Positions 37,369 to 46,348 of a stretch of DNA of 64,000 nucleotides are shown piece after piece (position 1 is the first letter of the stretch; the number at the start of each line of letters is the position of its first letter). The stretch is from NCBI GenBank assembly GCA_029558715.1, contig JAKQEA010000078.1, forward strand, positions 33,411-97,410, given 5' to 3'. The translations under genes were made by a program, and so were the position numbers. Source of the DNA: Bacteroidota bacterium (GTDB taxonomy: Bacteria > Bacteroidota > Bacteroidia > Chitinophagales > Chitinophagaceae). The notes beneath the pieces were generated by a model. The model ran no database searches. It was not told the DNA's origin and saw nothing but the letters and a program-made list of their open reading frames with translations.

Positions 37369-38484
37369 ATGAAAAGCCACATTCACCTTTTACAGCTCGA
37401 ACTGTATTTTTCGGGATATAAGTTTGCCCTGCTATGTTTTATCACCGCATTTGTTGTAACACTTATTACTATCCCCCCTATTATTAGTCTGATCAAAAAA
37501 TATCGCTTGTATGACTTGCCTAATGCCCGTAAAGAGCACTCTCTGCCTATACCGACTATGGGTGGTATTGCTGTAGTAAGTGGTATGATGATTGCACTGG
37601 TGCTTTGGTTCCCCTTTAGCAATCAACTGGCGCAAATAAGCTTTTTTTTCTCTGTCGTGGTACTGTTTGGATTGGGCATTATGGATGACCTGAAAGATTT
37701 GTCGGCAAAATATAAATTCCTGATTCAACTGTGTCTTGCTGCAATTATTGCACTCTCAGGAATCAGGATCACTTCATTTGAGGGCCTGTTTGGTATTGAT
37801 GAATTGCCTTTAATGGCACAGTATACTTTTACCATATTGGCAATTGTTGGTATTACAAATGCCTTTAACCTGATCGATGGTATAGATGGTCTTGCTGGTG
37901 GCCTCGGATTTATGAGCCTTGTTACTCTTGGCATATTCCTGACTATCAGCGGTGATGCAAATACAGCCCTCATCGCTTTTTCACTGGCAGGAGGTCTACT
38001 AGCTTTTCTCTATTTCAATTTCAATCCTGCAAAGATATTTATGGGAGATACCGGCTCACTGGTGCTGGGTTTTGTTACGGCTGTTTTATGCATCAGGCTC
38101 ATGCAATTTAATAGCGCTGCCGTCAATCCGGTGCTGCCCCATACTCCTTTATTCGTATTAAGTATTGTGCTGATTCCCGTATTTGATACATTGAGGGTAT
38201 TTTCTATAAGAATCTGGAAAGGCAACTCTCCTTTTATAGCAGACCGTACACATATCCATCACCTCCTGACTAACCAGGGTTTTAGCCATGCATTTGCCAC
38301 TAAAGCAATATGCTTTCTGCATGGGCTCATTCTTATGAAAACGATATGGCTTAAAAATGCCAAACCGGAATTGGTCATACTATTTCTTTTGGCCATTATG
38401 ATACTTTCGGTGTTTATTCTCAGAAATCTTGGAATCATTACCAGGAATAAGCATATTAACTTTCTCACTAAAGCAGAAGAATAA
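37369..38484 (+). CDS. WecA/TagO-like undecaprenyl-phosphate sugar-1-phosphate transferase
   Basis: 371 residues from ATG 37369; the frame also allows a TTG at 37333. About eleven membrane helices. Catalytic loops are clear: DD at 106-107 (GIMDDLKD), NAFNLIDGIDGLAGG (164-178), FMGDTGSL and RTHIHHLL. This pattern belongs to the MraY/WecA superfamily, in the branch that moves GlcNAc-1-P (or similar) from UDP-sugar to undecaprenyl phosphate and so starts O-antigen, capsule or teichoic-type glycans. It is not MraY itself, which has a different substrate loop. Confidence 0.9.
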   Translation: MKSHIHLLQLELYFSGYKFALLCFITAFVVTLITIPPIISLIKKYRLYDLPNARKEHSLPIPTMGGIAVVSGMMIALVLWFPFSNQLAQISFFFSVVVLFGLGIMDDLKDLSAKYKFLIQLCLAAIIALSGIRITSFEGLFGIDELPLMAQYTFTILAIVGITNAFNLIDGIDGLAGGLGFMSLVTLGIFLTISGDANTALIAFSLAGGLLAFLYFNFNPAKIFMGDTGSLVLGFVTAVLCIRLMQFNSAAVNPVLPHTPLFVLSIVLIPVFDTLRVFSIRIWKGNSPFIADRTHIHHLLTNQGFSHAFATKAICFLHGLILMKTIWLKNAKPELVILFLLAIMILSVFILRNLGIITRNKHINFLTKAEE

Positions 38485-38636
38485 GGTTTCTTAATACCAC
38501 ACCCGAAAGTCATATTTTAACTTTCTCGTCTCCACTGGAAAGGATTTGTATGTATCACTAACAAGTGTTAAGTAACTTAGCTTTTGCATCAACTGATAAA
38601 GGGAGTATTTTTGAGGCCAGAAAGTAACTATAGTTA

Positions 38637-41555
38637 ATGAAGGAGAAACTGCAGCAATTAGCCGGAGAACTGGAAGGAGATCTGTTTTTCGATAAAACTA
38701 TTCGAACACTTTATGCCACCGATGCATCCGCCTATCGTGAACTTCCCCTTGCAGTTGCCATTCCAAAAACAAAAGATGATATCAGAAAACTCATTGCTTT
38801 TGCAAGCAATGAAAAAACATCACTGATCCCCAGAACCGCCGGCACTTCCCTTGCCGGGCAGGTAGTTGGGCCTGGTATAATTGTAGATGTATCAAAATAC
38901 TTCACACAGATAATAGAATTAAATAAAGAGAAAAAATGGGTAAGGGTACAACCAGGTGTGATCAGGGATGAACTCAATATGTTTTTGAAACCTCATGGTT
39001 TTTTCTTCGGACCCGAAACCTCCACTGCCAACAGAGCGATGATCGGAGGTATGGTAGGCAACAATTCCTGCGGCTCCAATTCTATTGTTTACAGAAGCAC
39101 CCGGGAGCATTTATTAAGTGTAAAAGCCATTCTGAGCGATGGTACCGAAACAGAATTCAAAGCATTGAGCATTGATCAATTTCACAGTAAATGCGAAGGG
39201 ACAGGGCTAGAAGCTGCTATATACAGATCTGTCCGCAGCATGCTCAGCAATTATGAGAATCAGTTTGAGATAAGAAAGGAGTTCCCAAAAAAAACCATTG
39301 AACGCCGGAATACAGGATATGCTATTGATGTTTTACTTGAATCAGCTCCATTTACAGCCGGTGAAAAAGATTTCAATTTTTGTAACCTTATTGCCGGTTC
39401 AGAAGGTACTTTAGCCTTTATTACAGAGATCAGGCTGAATGTAGTGCCATTGCCTCCAAAAGAAATAGGCTTGCTTTGTGTACATTTTAATTCGATAGAT
39501 GAATCGCTTAGGGCCAATTTGATTGCACTTAAATACAGACCCAGTGCCTGTGAATTAATAGATCATTATATTCTTGAATGTACAAAAGAAAATAAAGAAC
39601 AGATAAAGAACCGTTTTTTTGTTCAGGGTGACCCCGGCGCCATACTGGTTATTGAATTTACCCGGGAAATAAAAGAAGAAATAATTGAAATTGCCCGGCA
39701 AGTGGAAGCTGAAATGAGAAACACAGGACTAGGCTATCATTTTCCATTACTATTTGGCGAAGACACAAAAAAAATATGGACACTCCGCAAAGCTGGTCTT
39801 GGCTTACTAAGCAACCTGCCCGGTGATGAAAAAGCTGTGCCGGTAATTGAAGACACTGCTGTTGACGTAAATGATCTTCCTGATTTTATCCGCGACTTTA
39901 ATATAATTCTGAAAAAGCATAATCTTTATTCAGTCCATTATGCTCATGCCGGGTCCGGAGAACTTCATCTAAGGCCAATCATAAATTTAAAAACCACTGA
40001 AGGCAACCGGTTATTCAGGCTTATTGCAGAAGAGATAGCGGTTCTCGTAAAAAAATATAACGGATCATTAAGCGGAGAACATGGTGATGGAAGGCTCCGG
40101 GGTGAATTTATCCGGCAAATGGTGGGTGATAAAAACTATGAATTACTTAAGCAGGTTAAATATACCTGGGACCCGCAAAATATTTTCAACCCTGGTAAAA
40201 TAGTTGACACACCCCCAATGGATACTATGCTCCGGTACAAACCCGGACAAAAAACTCCTCCTTTTAAAACGATATTTCGATTTTATAATCAGGATATTCT
40301 GCAACATGCAGAACAATGTAACGGCAGCGGCGATTGCAGAAAAACACATTTTTCCGGCGGTACTATGTGCCCTTCTTTCATGGCTACGAGAGATGAAAAA
40401 GATACCACGAGGGCAAGAGCTAATATACTGAGGGAATTTCTTACCAATTCGGACAAAATCAACCGCTTTGACCATAAAGAAATCTATAAAGTGATGGACT
40501 TATGCCTCAGTTGCAAAGGTTGTAAATCAGAGTGTCCGAGTAATGTAGATATAGCAAAATTAAAAGCAGAGTTCCTCCAACATTATTACGATGCGAATGG
40601 CGTTCCCTTCAGATCTAAGCTGATTGCCAATTTCAGCAAGTCTGCAAAGTTGGGTGCTATTGCTCCCATATTTTACAATTTCTTTGTAACGAATAGTATC
40701 ACCGGTAAATTAATCAAAACATTATCCGGGTTTGCTGTAAAAAGGAGCATGCCAGCTCTTTATAAAACGACTTTAAACAATTGGTACAGGAAGAACAGAA
40801 TTACCGATTCTGCCAGGGGGACAAAAGGCAAAGTATTTCTATTTTGCGATGAGTTTACTAATTATAATGATACCGAAATAGGCATTAAGACTATTCAGTT
40901 ACTTGAAAAATTAGGCTATGAAGTAATCATACCAGAGCATATAGAAAGTGGCAGGGCATGGCTTTCTAAGGGATTAATAAGAAAAGCAAAAGAGATTGCT
41001 GATAAAAACATCAGTATGCTTCATGAATTAGTAACACCGGAAACTCCTTTAATTGGCATAGAACCTTCTGCTATTCTTACTTTCCGTGATGAATACCCTG
41101 ATCTGGCCGATGATACCCTGCTTGACAAAGCAAAGAAGCTGGCTGCCAGTACTTTTCTTATTGATGAATTTCTTGCCAGAGAAATAGATAAAGGAAATAT
41201 CAGTAAAGAACAATTCACAAAAGAAAAAAGAATAGTTAAGCTGCATGGACATTGTCAGCAAAAGGCACTAATTGGAGTTAATGCGTCAGTCAAAGTTTTA
41301 TCTCTGCCGGAGAATTATATGGTGGAGACAATTCCATCAGGCTGTTGCGGCATGGCAGGCTCTTTTGGCTACGAAAAAGAGCACTATGATCTGTCAATGA
41401 AAATTGGCGAATTAGTCTTATTCCCGGCTGTACGTAATCAGAGTGATGATGTAATTATAGCTGCACCAGGCACCAGTTGCCGGCACCAGATAAAGGATGG
41501 CACTGGTAAACAATCATTGCACCCTGTTGAAGTGTTATGGATGGCCCTTGTATAA
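38637..41555 (+). CDS. FAD-linked oxidoreductase with Fe-S and CCG domains (D-lactate/2-hydroxyacid type)
   Basis: 972 residues, a fusion of GlcD-like and GlpC-like parts. The FAD_binding_4 domain comes first (LIPRTAGTSLAGQVVGPGII, MIGGMVGNNSCGSNSIVY), then the FAD-oxidase C-terminal domain (YAHAGSGELHLRP, LSGEHGDGRLRGEF). A ferredoxin-like module with two cysteine clusters follows (CNGSGDCRK with MCPSF; CLSCKGCKSECPSN). A Cys-rich domain ends the chain (GHCQQKAL, SGCCGMAGSFGYE). Such one-chain enzymes oxidise D-lactate or related 2-hydroxyacids and pass electrons to the quinone pool. The substrate is inferred from the family. The gene ends the left region, convergent with the sialoglycan operon. 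Confidence 0.9.
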   Translation: MKEKLQQLAGELEGDLFFDKTIRTLYATDASAYRELPLAVAIPKTKDDIRKLIAFASNEKTSLIPRTAGTSLAGQVVGPGIIVDVSKYFTQIIELNKEKKWVRVQPGVIRDELNMFLKPHGFFFGPETSTANRAMIGGMVGNNSCGSNSIVYRSTREHLLSVKAILSDGTETEFKALSIDQFHSKCEGTGLEAAIYRSVRSMLSNYENQFEIRKEFPKKTIERRNTGYAIDVLLESAPFTAGEKDFNFCNLIAGSEGTLAFITEIRLNVVPLPPKEIGLLCVHFNSIDESLRANLIALKYRPSACELIDHYILECTKENKEQIKNRFFVQGDPGAILVIEFTREIKEEIIEIARQVEAEMRNTGLGYHFPLLFGEDTKKIWTLRKAGLGLLSNLPGDEKAVPVIEDTAVDVNDLPDFIRDFNIILKKHNLYSVHYAHAGSGELHLRPIINLKTTEGNRLFRLIAEEIAVLVKKYNGSLSGEHGDGRLRGEFIRQMVGDKNYELLKQVKYTWDPQNIFNPGKIVDTPPMDTMLRYKPGQKTPPFKTIFRFYNQDILQHAEQCNGSGDCRKTHFSGGTMCPSFMATRDEKDTTRARANILREFLTNSDKINRFDHKEIYKVMDLCLSCKGCKSECPSNVDIAKLKAEFLQHYYDANGVPFRSKLIANFSKSAKLGAIAPIFYNFFVTNSITGKLIKTLSGFAVKRSMPALYKTTLNNWYRKNRITDSARGTKGKVFLFCDEFTNYNDTEIGIKTIQLLEKLGYEVIIPEHIESGRAWLSKGLIRKAKEIADKNISMLHELVTPETPLIGIEPSAILTFRDEYPDLADDTLLDKAKKLAASTFLIDEFLAREIDKGNISKEQFTKEKRIVKLHGHCQQKALIGVNASVKVLSLPENYMVETIPSGCCGMAGSFGYEKEHYDLSMKIGELVLFPAVRNQSDDVIIAAPGTSCRHQIKDGTGKQSLHPVEVLWMALV

Positions 41556-41753
41556 GAATAAAATAATAATTATGTTTCTGAAGGATTACTTTCCGATACA
41601 ACAAAGGTTAACACCTGATTACTAACGCTTTTTGCACTACGGGCAACAAATAAGCAACACAAAAAGGGTAAACAATAGAATACATATAGCAAAAGAAAAT
41701 AATTACAATTGAAAGCATGAATAAGTGCAGTACTTTACTGTCAAAAATTATTT

Positions 41754-44312
41754 TCAATCTATCACTTCCACAAATGTAAACATCCACTTCACCGGGTTTT
41801 GCCATTCACCGCTGAAACTGCCAACCGGTGTTTTAATCAGCACTGTATTCCACCCTTTCTGCAGAAATATTTTAGTAGGCTCCCTATATTCATACCCTTC
41901 ATCAATCAATGGAATTTCGGAATTTCCTTTTTGTCCCCCTCGTTTCCATTTTGGCGGCATAATTAATTGACCATTTACCCAAACAGCACTTGCTTTATTA
42001 TCCCAGGCCCCAACAGGCGGCGAATCAGTAGCTGGTGAACGGGAGATGTTATTAAAACCAATCCAGAAATTTTTCAATCCAGTATTATCACTCCAAATTT
42101 TTCGTATGGCATAATAAGTTGAACTGTCCAGTTGATTATCGAGATGAGAGCCAATCATCGGATGCCAGAAATGCCGCAACCAGATAGTCCCCCCAAAAAC
42201 TGAAGGATAATTTTTAAGTTGCACTGTATCAGCAAAAGAAGTTACTTCGGGATAAAATACAGTTTCTGTTTTTCCTTTATTATCAAAGGGACCAAACAAC
42301 TTCCATTCAATATTTGATTGTCTTACATAAGGGAAAGAAAGATTGCTGAAATAAAGTGATTTATGCTCCAGCAATCGATTCTCAAACTCAACATATGCGT
42401 TGTAACGTTCACTGCCTGGTGAACTGATATCGGAGAGATAGTTGTACCATCCGCCACCTTGCCAGCATCTTTCAGCAAATGATAGCATCACAGGATAAAC
42501 GGCATTCATCGTTATTAAATCTTCTTCCTTCCTTACTCTTCTGTCGGGCCAATTACACAGTATAGCGCCTAATTTATTTTCATCAGCCTTTGCCACATCA
42601 CAAACCTGGTGATTGAATGCTGCAACAACACCATCCAACGGGTCAAAATGATTCAGGTATAAATGCCGTGAATCAATTGAAAAATATTTGTCTTTGGGTT
42701 TTGTATCACCAATCCACATTTGCAGCATGGTACCCTCCGGAGTATTTCCGCCGGGTTGCCAGGCAATAACTTTCTTCCCCTTTGATTTTAATAAGGTAAT
42801 CATTTGAGGAAGAAACGTTGTATTGGTGATTTTTACTTCGTCTCCACCAATATGCACATACGGCACATCCAATTCCCGGCACAATTCGGTTAAAATACTT
42901 TTACAGATGGCAACTCCTTCTTTAGTTTGCATATCTACACCCATTGCCCGTTTAAATGCTACACTATGGCCCGGCATATCAATTTCCGGTATCAGTGTAA
43001 TATGTTTTTTCTTACAATAGGCTATCAGTTCTCTCATTTCATCCAGCGAATAAAATTTACCTGGATTACGCAGCATATATTTTGCATCCGTAAGCTGTGG
43101 GTACATTTTACTTTGCAAACGCCATGCGATATCTTCAGTAAGATGAAAATGAAAGATGTTTAATTTATAAGCTGCCATTACATCAATTTGCTGTTTCAAT
43201 TGTTTGATGGATTGATAATTTCTTCCTACATCCACCATAAACCCACGAAAGGGAAATGCAGGCGAATCATTAATCTCGGCACATTGAATTTGATTGTCCC
43301 TAATTAATTGCTTAAGTGTTTGAATAGCATAAAAAATTCCAGCCGATGTTTTTGACTTGATTGTTATTCTATCAGATTTTACAGACAACTGATATCCTTC
43401 TGGGTTATTTATTTCATTAGTAAGATGTATTTGAATTGTATTTTTCAACGATGTGATTTTATTTACTATTTGAAGCTGTGCCTTATTTTCTTTAAATATT
43501 TCCTGTAAAAGCCTTGCTTCATTTATAAAGGCAATATTTTCCAAAACAATTACATTTATGTTAGAAATAGAAAGTTCATTGTTTATCCATAAAATCTTTT
43601 CCGGCAATGGAATTAAAGCCGGAAAATCATATACTTCATTATTGATTGTTTCTTTCCATTTTAAATATCCGTCGCCAGTTAAGTGTAATCCATCGTTTGT
43701 ATAAGCTGCATCTAATCTTCTTGTACTATCGGTTAATGCCGAAAATAAATCCTTGTAATGATACCCATATTGTGGTGCATGATTCCAAAGCAATTTATTC
43801 ACTTCACTAATCTGTTGCTTTTTTGAAGTGTGCCCGGAAAATTTGCCAAACTTTTCATTTACCGGGAATACACTCTGCACATATAATTTTGTTTGCGGCG
43901 ACTTCTCTTTTAATAATGCGGCAATCCATAGAATATTTTTTACCACACTATCCGGCGAAATACTTCTTGCTAAATCGTTCGTACCTATTAATAAAAATAC
44001 TTTTGCTGGTTTACGTTTATAAATCTCATCTAACCTGTGTAATACACCTGCAGTAAAATCACCGCTAATGCCTCTGTTTTTTATTTTTAAATCGGAAAAC
44101 ATTTCACTCCATTCACCACCATCGGTAATACTATTGCCAAGAAAAATAATATCGCCTTCGGTTTGGGGCAAAGCCCTGAACAATGACACCCGTTGATGAT
44201 AATAAGTAGAAAATAGAGAATCCGGAAAGGAAGGTTGATTAACCTGTGCCTTAGCAAAGTACAGCACAAACAACAAGGGAATAACAGACAGTATTTTTTT
44301 AACCTGCTTCAT
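41754..44312 (-). CDS. SGNH esterase - GH20 hexosaminidase fusion enzyme
   Basis: 852 residues from MKQVKKILSVIPLLF, with a signal peptide ending near FAKAQ. Residues ~50-225 form an SGNH hydrolase: GNSITDGGE (Ser61), GISGDFTAGV, IGTNDLA (Asn112) and DGLHLTGDGY (Asp207, His210). A GH20b-like linker (~240-345) leads to a GH20 barrel, with FHFHLTEDIAWRL, IPEIDMPGHS and HIGGDEV (Asp491-Glu492, the catalytic pair). The last ~160 residues resemble a beta-sandwich. The fusion could remove an acyl group and then terminal GlcNAc/GalNAc from the same glycan. It is the last gene of the sialoglycan operon, 4 bases after the GH2 gene. Confidence 0.88.
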   Translation of the reverse strand: MKQVKKILSVIPLLFVLYFAKAQVNQPSFPDSLFSTYYHQRVSLFRALPQTEGDIIFLGNSITDGGEWSEMFSDLKIKNRGISGDFTAGVLHRLDEIYKRKPAKVFLLIGTNDLARSISPDSVVKNILWIAALLKEKSPQTKLYVQSVFPVNEKFGKFSGHTSKKQQISEVNKLLWNHAPQYGYHYKDLFSALTDSTRRLDAAYTNDGLHLTGDGYLKWKETINNEVYDFPALIPLPEKILWINNELSISNINVIVLENIAFINEARLLQEIFKENKAQLQIVNKITSLKNTIQIHLTNEINNPEGYQLSVKSDRITIKSKTSAGIFYAIQTLKQLIRDNQIQCAEINDSPAFPFRGFMVDVGRNYQSIKQLKQQIDVMAAYKLNIFHFHLTEDIAWRLQSKMYPQLTDAKYMLRNPGKFYSLDEMRELIAYCKKKHITLIPEIDMPGHSVAFKRAMGVDMQTKEGVAICKSILTELCRELDVPYVHIGGDEVKITNTTFLPQMITLLKSKGKKVIAWQPGGNTPEGTMLQMWIGDTKPKDKYFSIDSRHLYLNHFDPLDGVVAAFNHQVCDVAKADENKLGAILCNWPDRRVRKEEDLITMNAVYPVMLSFAERCWQGGGWYNYLSDISSPGSERYNAYVEFENRLLEHKSLYFSNLSFPYVRQSNIEWKLFGPFDNKGKTETVFYPEVTSFADTVQLKNYPSVFGGTIWLRHFWHPMIGSHLDNQLDSSTYYAIRKIWSDNTGLKNFWIGFNNISRSPATDSPPVGAWDNKASAVWVNGQLIMPPKWKRGGQKGNSEIPLIDEGYEYREPTKIFLQKGWNTVLIKTPVGSFSGEWQNPVKWMFTFVEVID

Positions 44313-44316
44313 TGTA

Positions 44317-46335
44317 TTAAAATGCTTTTTGAGATACAACAAAACCGGTTGGTCTTACAACAGTTATTATTGCTTTACCATTGTATAAATCATCCACTTC
44401 AAAATTTATTCTTTGTCCTGGTTTTATTTCAGACAATATGTACTCTTTAGTAGTAGCATAATTATCTGCCTTGTCAGATATATATAATTTATAGCCTTTT
44501 ACTGTATGCTGTGGTAATCCGATGCTGCCAAATATCACAATATTCAACTTACCTTTTTTCCATTGATTTATATGTTGTATTTCAACAGGGGAAGATTGCT
44601 CTCTTAATACCTTCATGGAGGGTTTAGGGTTACCATACATATCATAAACACCATGTATCCTTCTTCTGAATTTATTTTTTTCTGAAGTGCCGGGGTAATG
44701 TGTACGATAATCTGTCAAATCAAAATAAATGGCTCCTTCTACATAGGGTTTGCTTTCATAAATCGCCATGTGATAAATCAGGTCTTCAATACGCCGTTCA
44801 TCGCCGCCTTTAAAATTGGGTTCACATAAGCCGAACTCGGAAATAAAGAAAGGTTTGTTTGGATAGCTCATGTTTACACTATCGAGATAATAACCAATTT
44901 TACCTGTAGGCAGGTCCCACCAGCTACCGCCATATTCATTCATCATTATATAATCTCCTTCTGCTGCGGCATCCGGAACAAAATTTTTGTTATTACTAAA
45001 GCCCCATGTTAGCGTATTGCTGACGTAAGCTGTCATTCTCGACGCATCCAGTTCTCTTGACCGTTTTAATAAATCACCAATAAATTTTCTCATATCCGTA
45101 TCTCTTCCTCTTAACTCATTTCCAACACCCCACGAAAAAATACTTGGATGATTGTATAATGTTTTCACCATTATATCCAATTGCCGCATAGCAATAGTGC
45201 GAATGGCATCGTTTACCGGTGTTTCTGCACCCCACAATGGCACTTCCTGCTGCACTAAAATTCCGCTACGGTCGCAAAAGTCATAGAATACATCGCCTTG
45301 CTGAAAATGCTGGCGACTGAAAATACAATTCACATCTTTCATTAGCTTTCCCATAGCTATGATAACGGAATCCGATTCTGCAAAACCAAAGTTTGGATTG
45401 GAGCCGGCAGTCCACTCTACACCCATCAATTTGATTCTTTCCCCGTTTAAAAACGTTTGGCCATTTACAAATTTCAATTCACGAAAACCGATGTTGGCTG
45501 AAATTTTATCTACCGCTTTATTTTTCTTTAACACCGTAACATCAATGCGGTACAGGTTTGGAAAATCGAAATGCCAGGGATGGATATCAGGCAATGCAAC
45601 ATCTATTACTGCTTCCCCATTTTGCCAATCGGGTATTACTGATTTGCTCAACACTATATTCTTTGTTGGCTGGTTTTCCTCAGTAATAACAACATTCAGT
45701 TGAATAGTTGATGCTTCGTCAAAGCCAAGATTGATTCTTAATTTCCCTTCGTTATTGCTAATATTTAATGCTGGCGTTGCAAGAATATAAATTGCCGAAG
45801 GTTTGTTACTTACAATCAATTGTACTTTACGAATAATGCCGCCATCATTGGGCCAGTCGAACGAATTGCCGAAAGGTACTTTTCTTTTCCCGTAGTCATT
45901 GTTGCAGGCTATGGTTATAACATTTTCCTTCCCGTAATTAAGTTTGCCGTTTAGGTTCACAATAAATTTATTAAAACCATCGCCAATATTTTCAGCTATC
46001 TTTTTTCCATTTACATAAACAAACGAAGTGTGGTTGATAGCTCCAAACTCCAGCACAACGTTTTTATTTTTCCAATTGGCAGGGATACTAATTTTCTTTT
46101 GATACCAGCCCCAGCCATAATGGTTTTGATTTTCGTCTTCGATGTTCCAGGTGTGCGGCAGATTAACTGTTCTACTTTTCGGCAACAATTGTGCAAACCA
46201 ATTTTGATTATTACCTTTTACTTTCTTATCTACTGAAAATTGCCAATCTGTATTTATTGCAATGGTATCTCTTTGTGCGATACAAGCTAAATGAGTGAAG
46301 ATTAATATTAAAGAAAAGAAATTTTTCAAGAACAT
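44317..46335 (-). CDS. Glycoside hydrolase family 2 (beta-galactosidase/glucuronidase-like)
   Basis: 672 residues with a signal peptide (FFSLILIFTHLACIAQ). The sugar-binding domain comes first (NLPHTWN near 58-64, GWYQKKI, FVYVNGKKI), then an Ig-like middle and the TIM barrel. The acid/base is Glu407 in SWGVGNELRG and the nucleophile Glu500 in FFISEFG. It is short compared with LacZ and lacks the extra C-terminal domains. Exo-beta-galactosidase action on galactose exposed after desialylation fits the operon; beta-glucuronidase or mannosidase cannot be excluded from sequence alone. It lies 13 bases after the GH20 gene. Confidence 0.9.
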   Translation of the reverse strand: MFLKNFFSLILIFTHLACIAQRDTIAINTDWQFSVDKKVKGNNQNWFAQLLPKSRTVNLPHTWNIEDENQNHYGWGWYQKKISIPANWKNKNVVLEFGAINHTSFVYVNGKKIAENIGDGFNKFIVNLNGKLNYGKENVITIACNNDYGKRKVPFGNSFDWPNDGGIIRKVQLIVSNKPSAIYILATPALNISNNEGKLRINLGFDEASTIQLNVVITEENQPTKNIVLSKSVIPDWQNGEAVIDVALPDIHPWHFDFPNLYRIDVTVLKKNKAVDKISANIGFRELKFVNGQTFLNGERIKLMGVEWTAGSNPNFGFAESDSVIIAMGKLMKDVNCIFSRQHFQQGDVFYDFCDRSGILVQQEVPLWGAETPVNDAIRTIAMRQLDIMVKTLYNHPSIFSWGVGNELRGRDTDMRKFIGDLLKRSRELDASRMTAYVSNTLTWGFSNNKNFVPDAAAEGDYIMMNEYGGSWWDLPTGKIGYYLDSVNMSYPNKPFFISEFGLCEPNFKGGDERRIEDLIYHMAIYESKPYVEGAIYFDLTDYRTHYPGTSEKNKFRRRIHGVYDMYGNPKPSMKVLREQSSPVEIQHINQWKKGKLNIVIFGSIGLPQHTVKGYKLYISDKADNYATTKEYILSEIKPGQRINFEVDDLYNGKAIITVVRPTGFVVSQKAF

Positions 46336-46348
46336 GATTTTTATTTAA

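Noticed and set aside
38491..38530. GAAAGT/ACTTTC inverted repeat after the WecA-like gene as a terminator
   Set aside because: Only 6 AT-rich pairs with a 9-base loop and no T run after the stem.
41608..41805. Short open frame on the minus strand after the last operon gene
   Set aside because: It overlaps the 3' end of the SGNH-GH20 gene, has no start context and no recognisable protein features; the 198-base gap is simply a convergent intergenic region.
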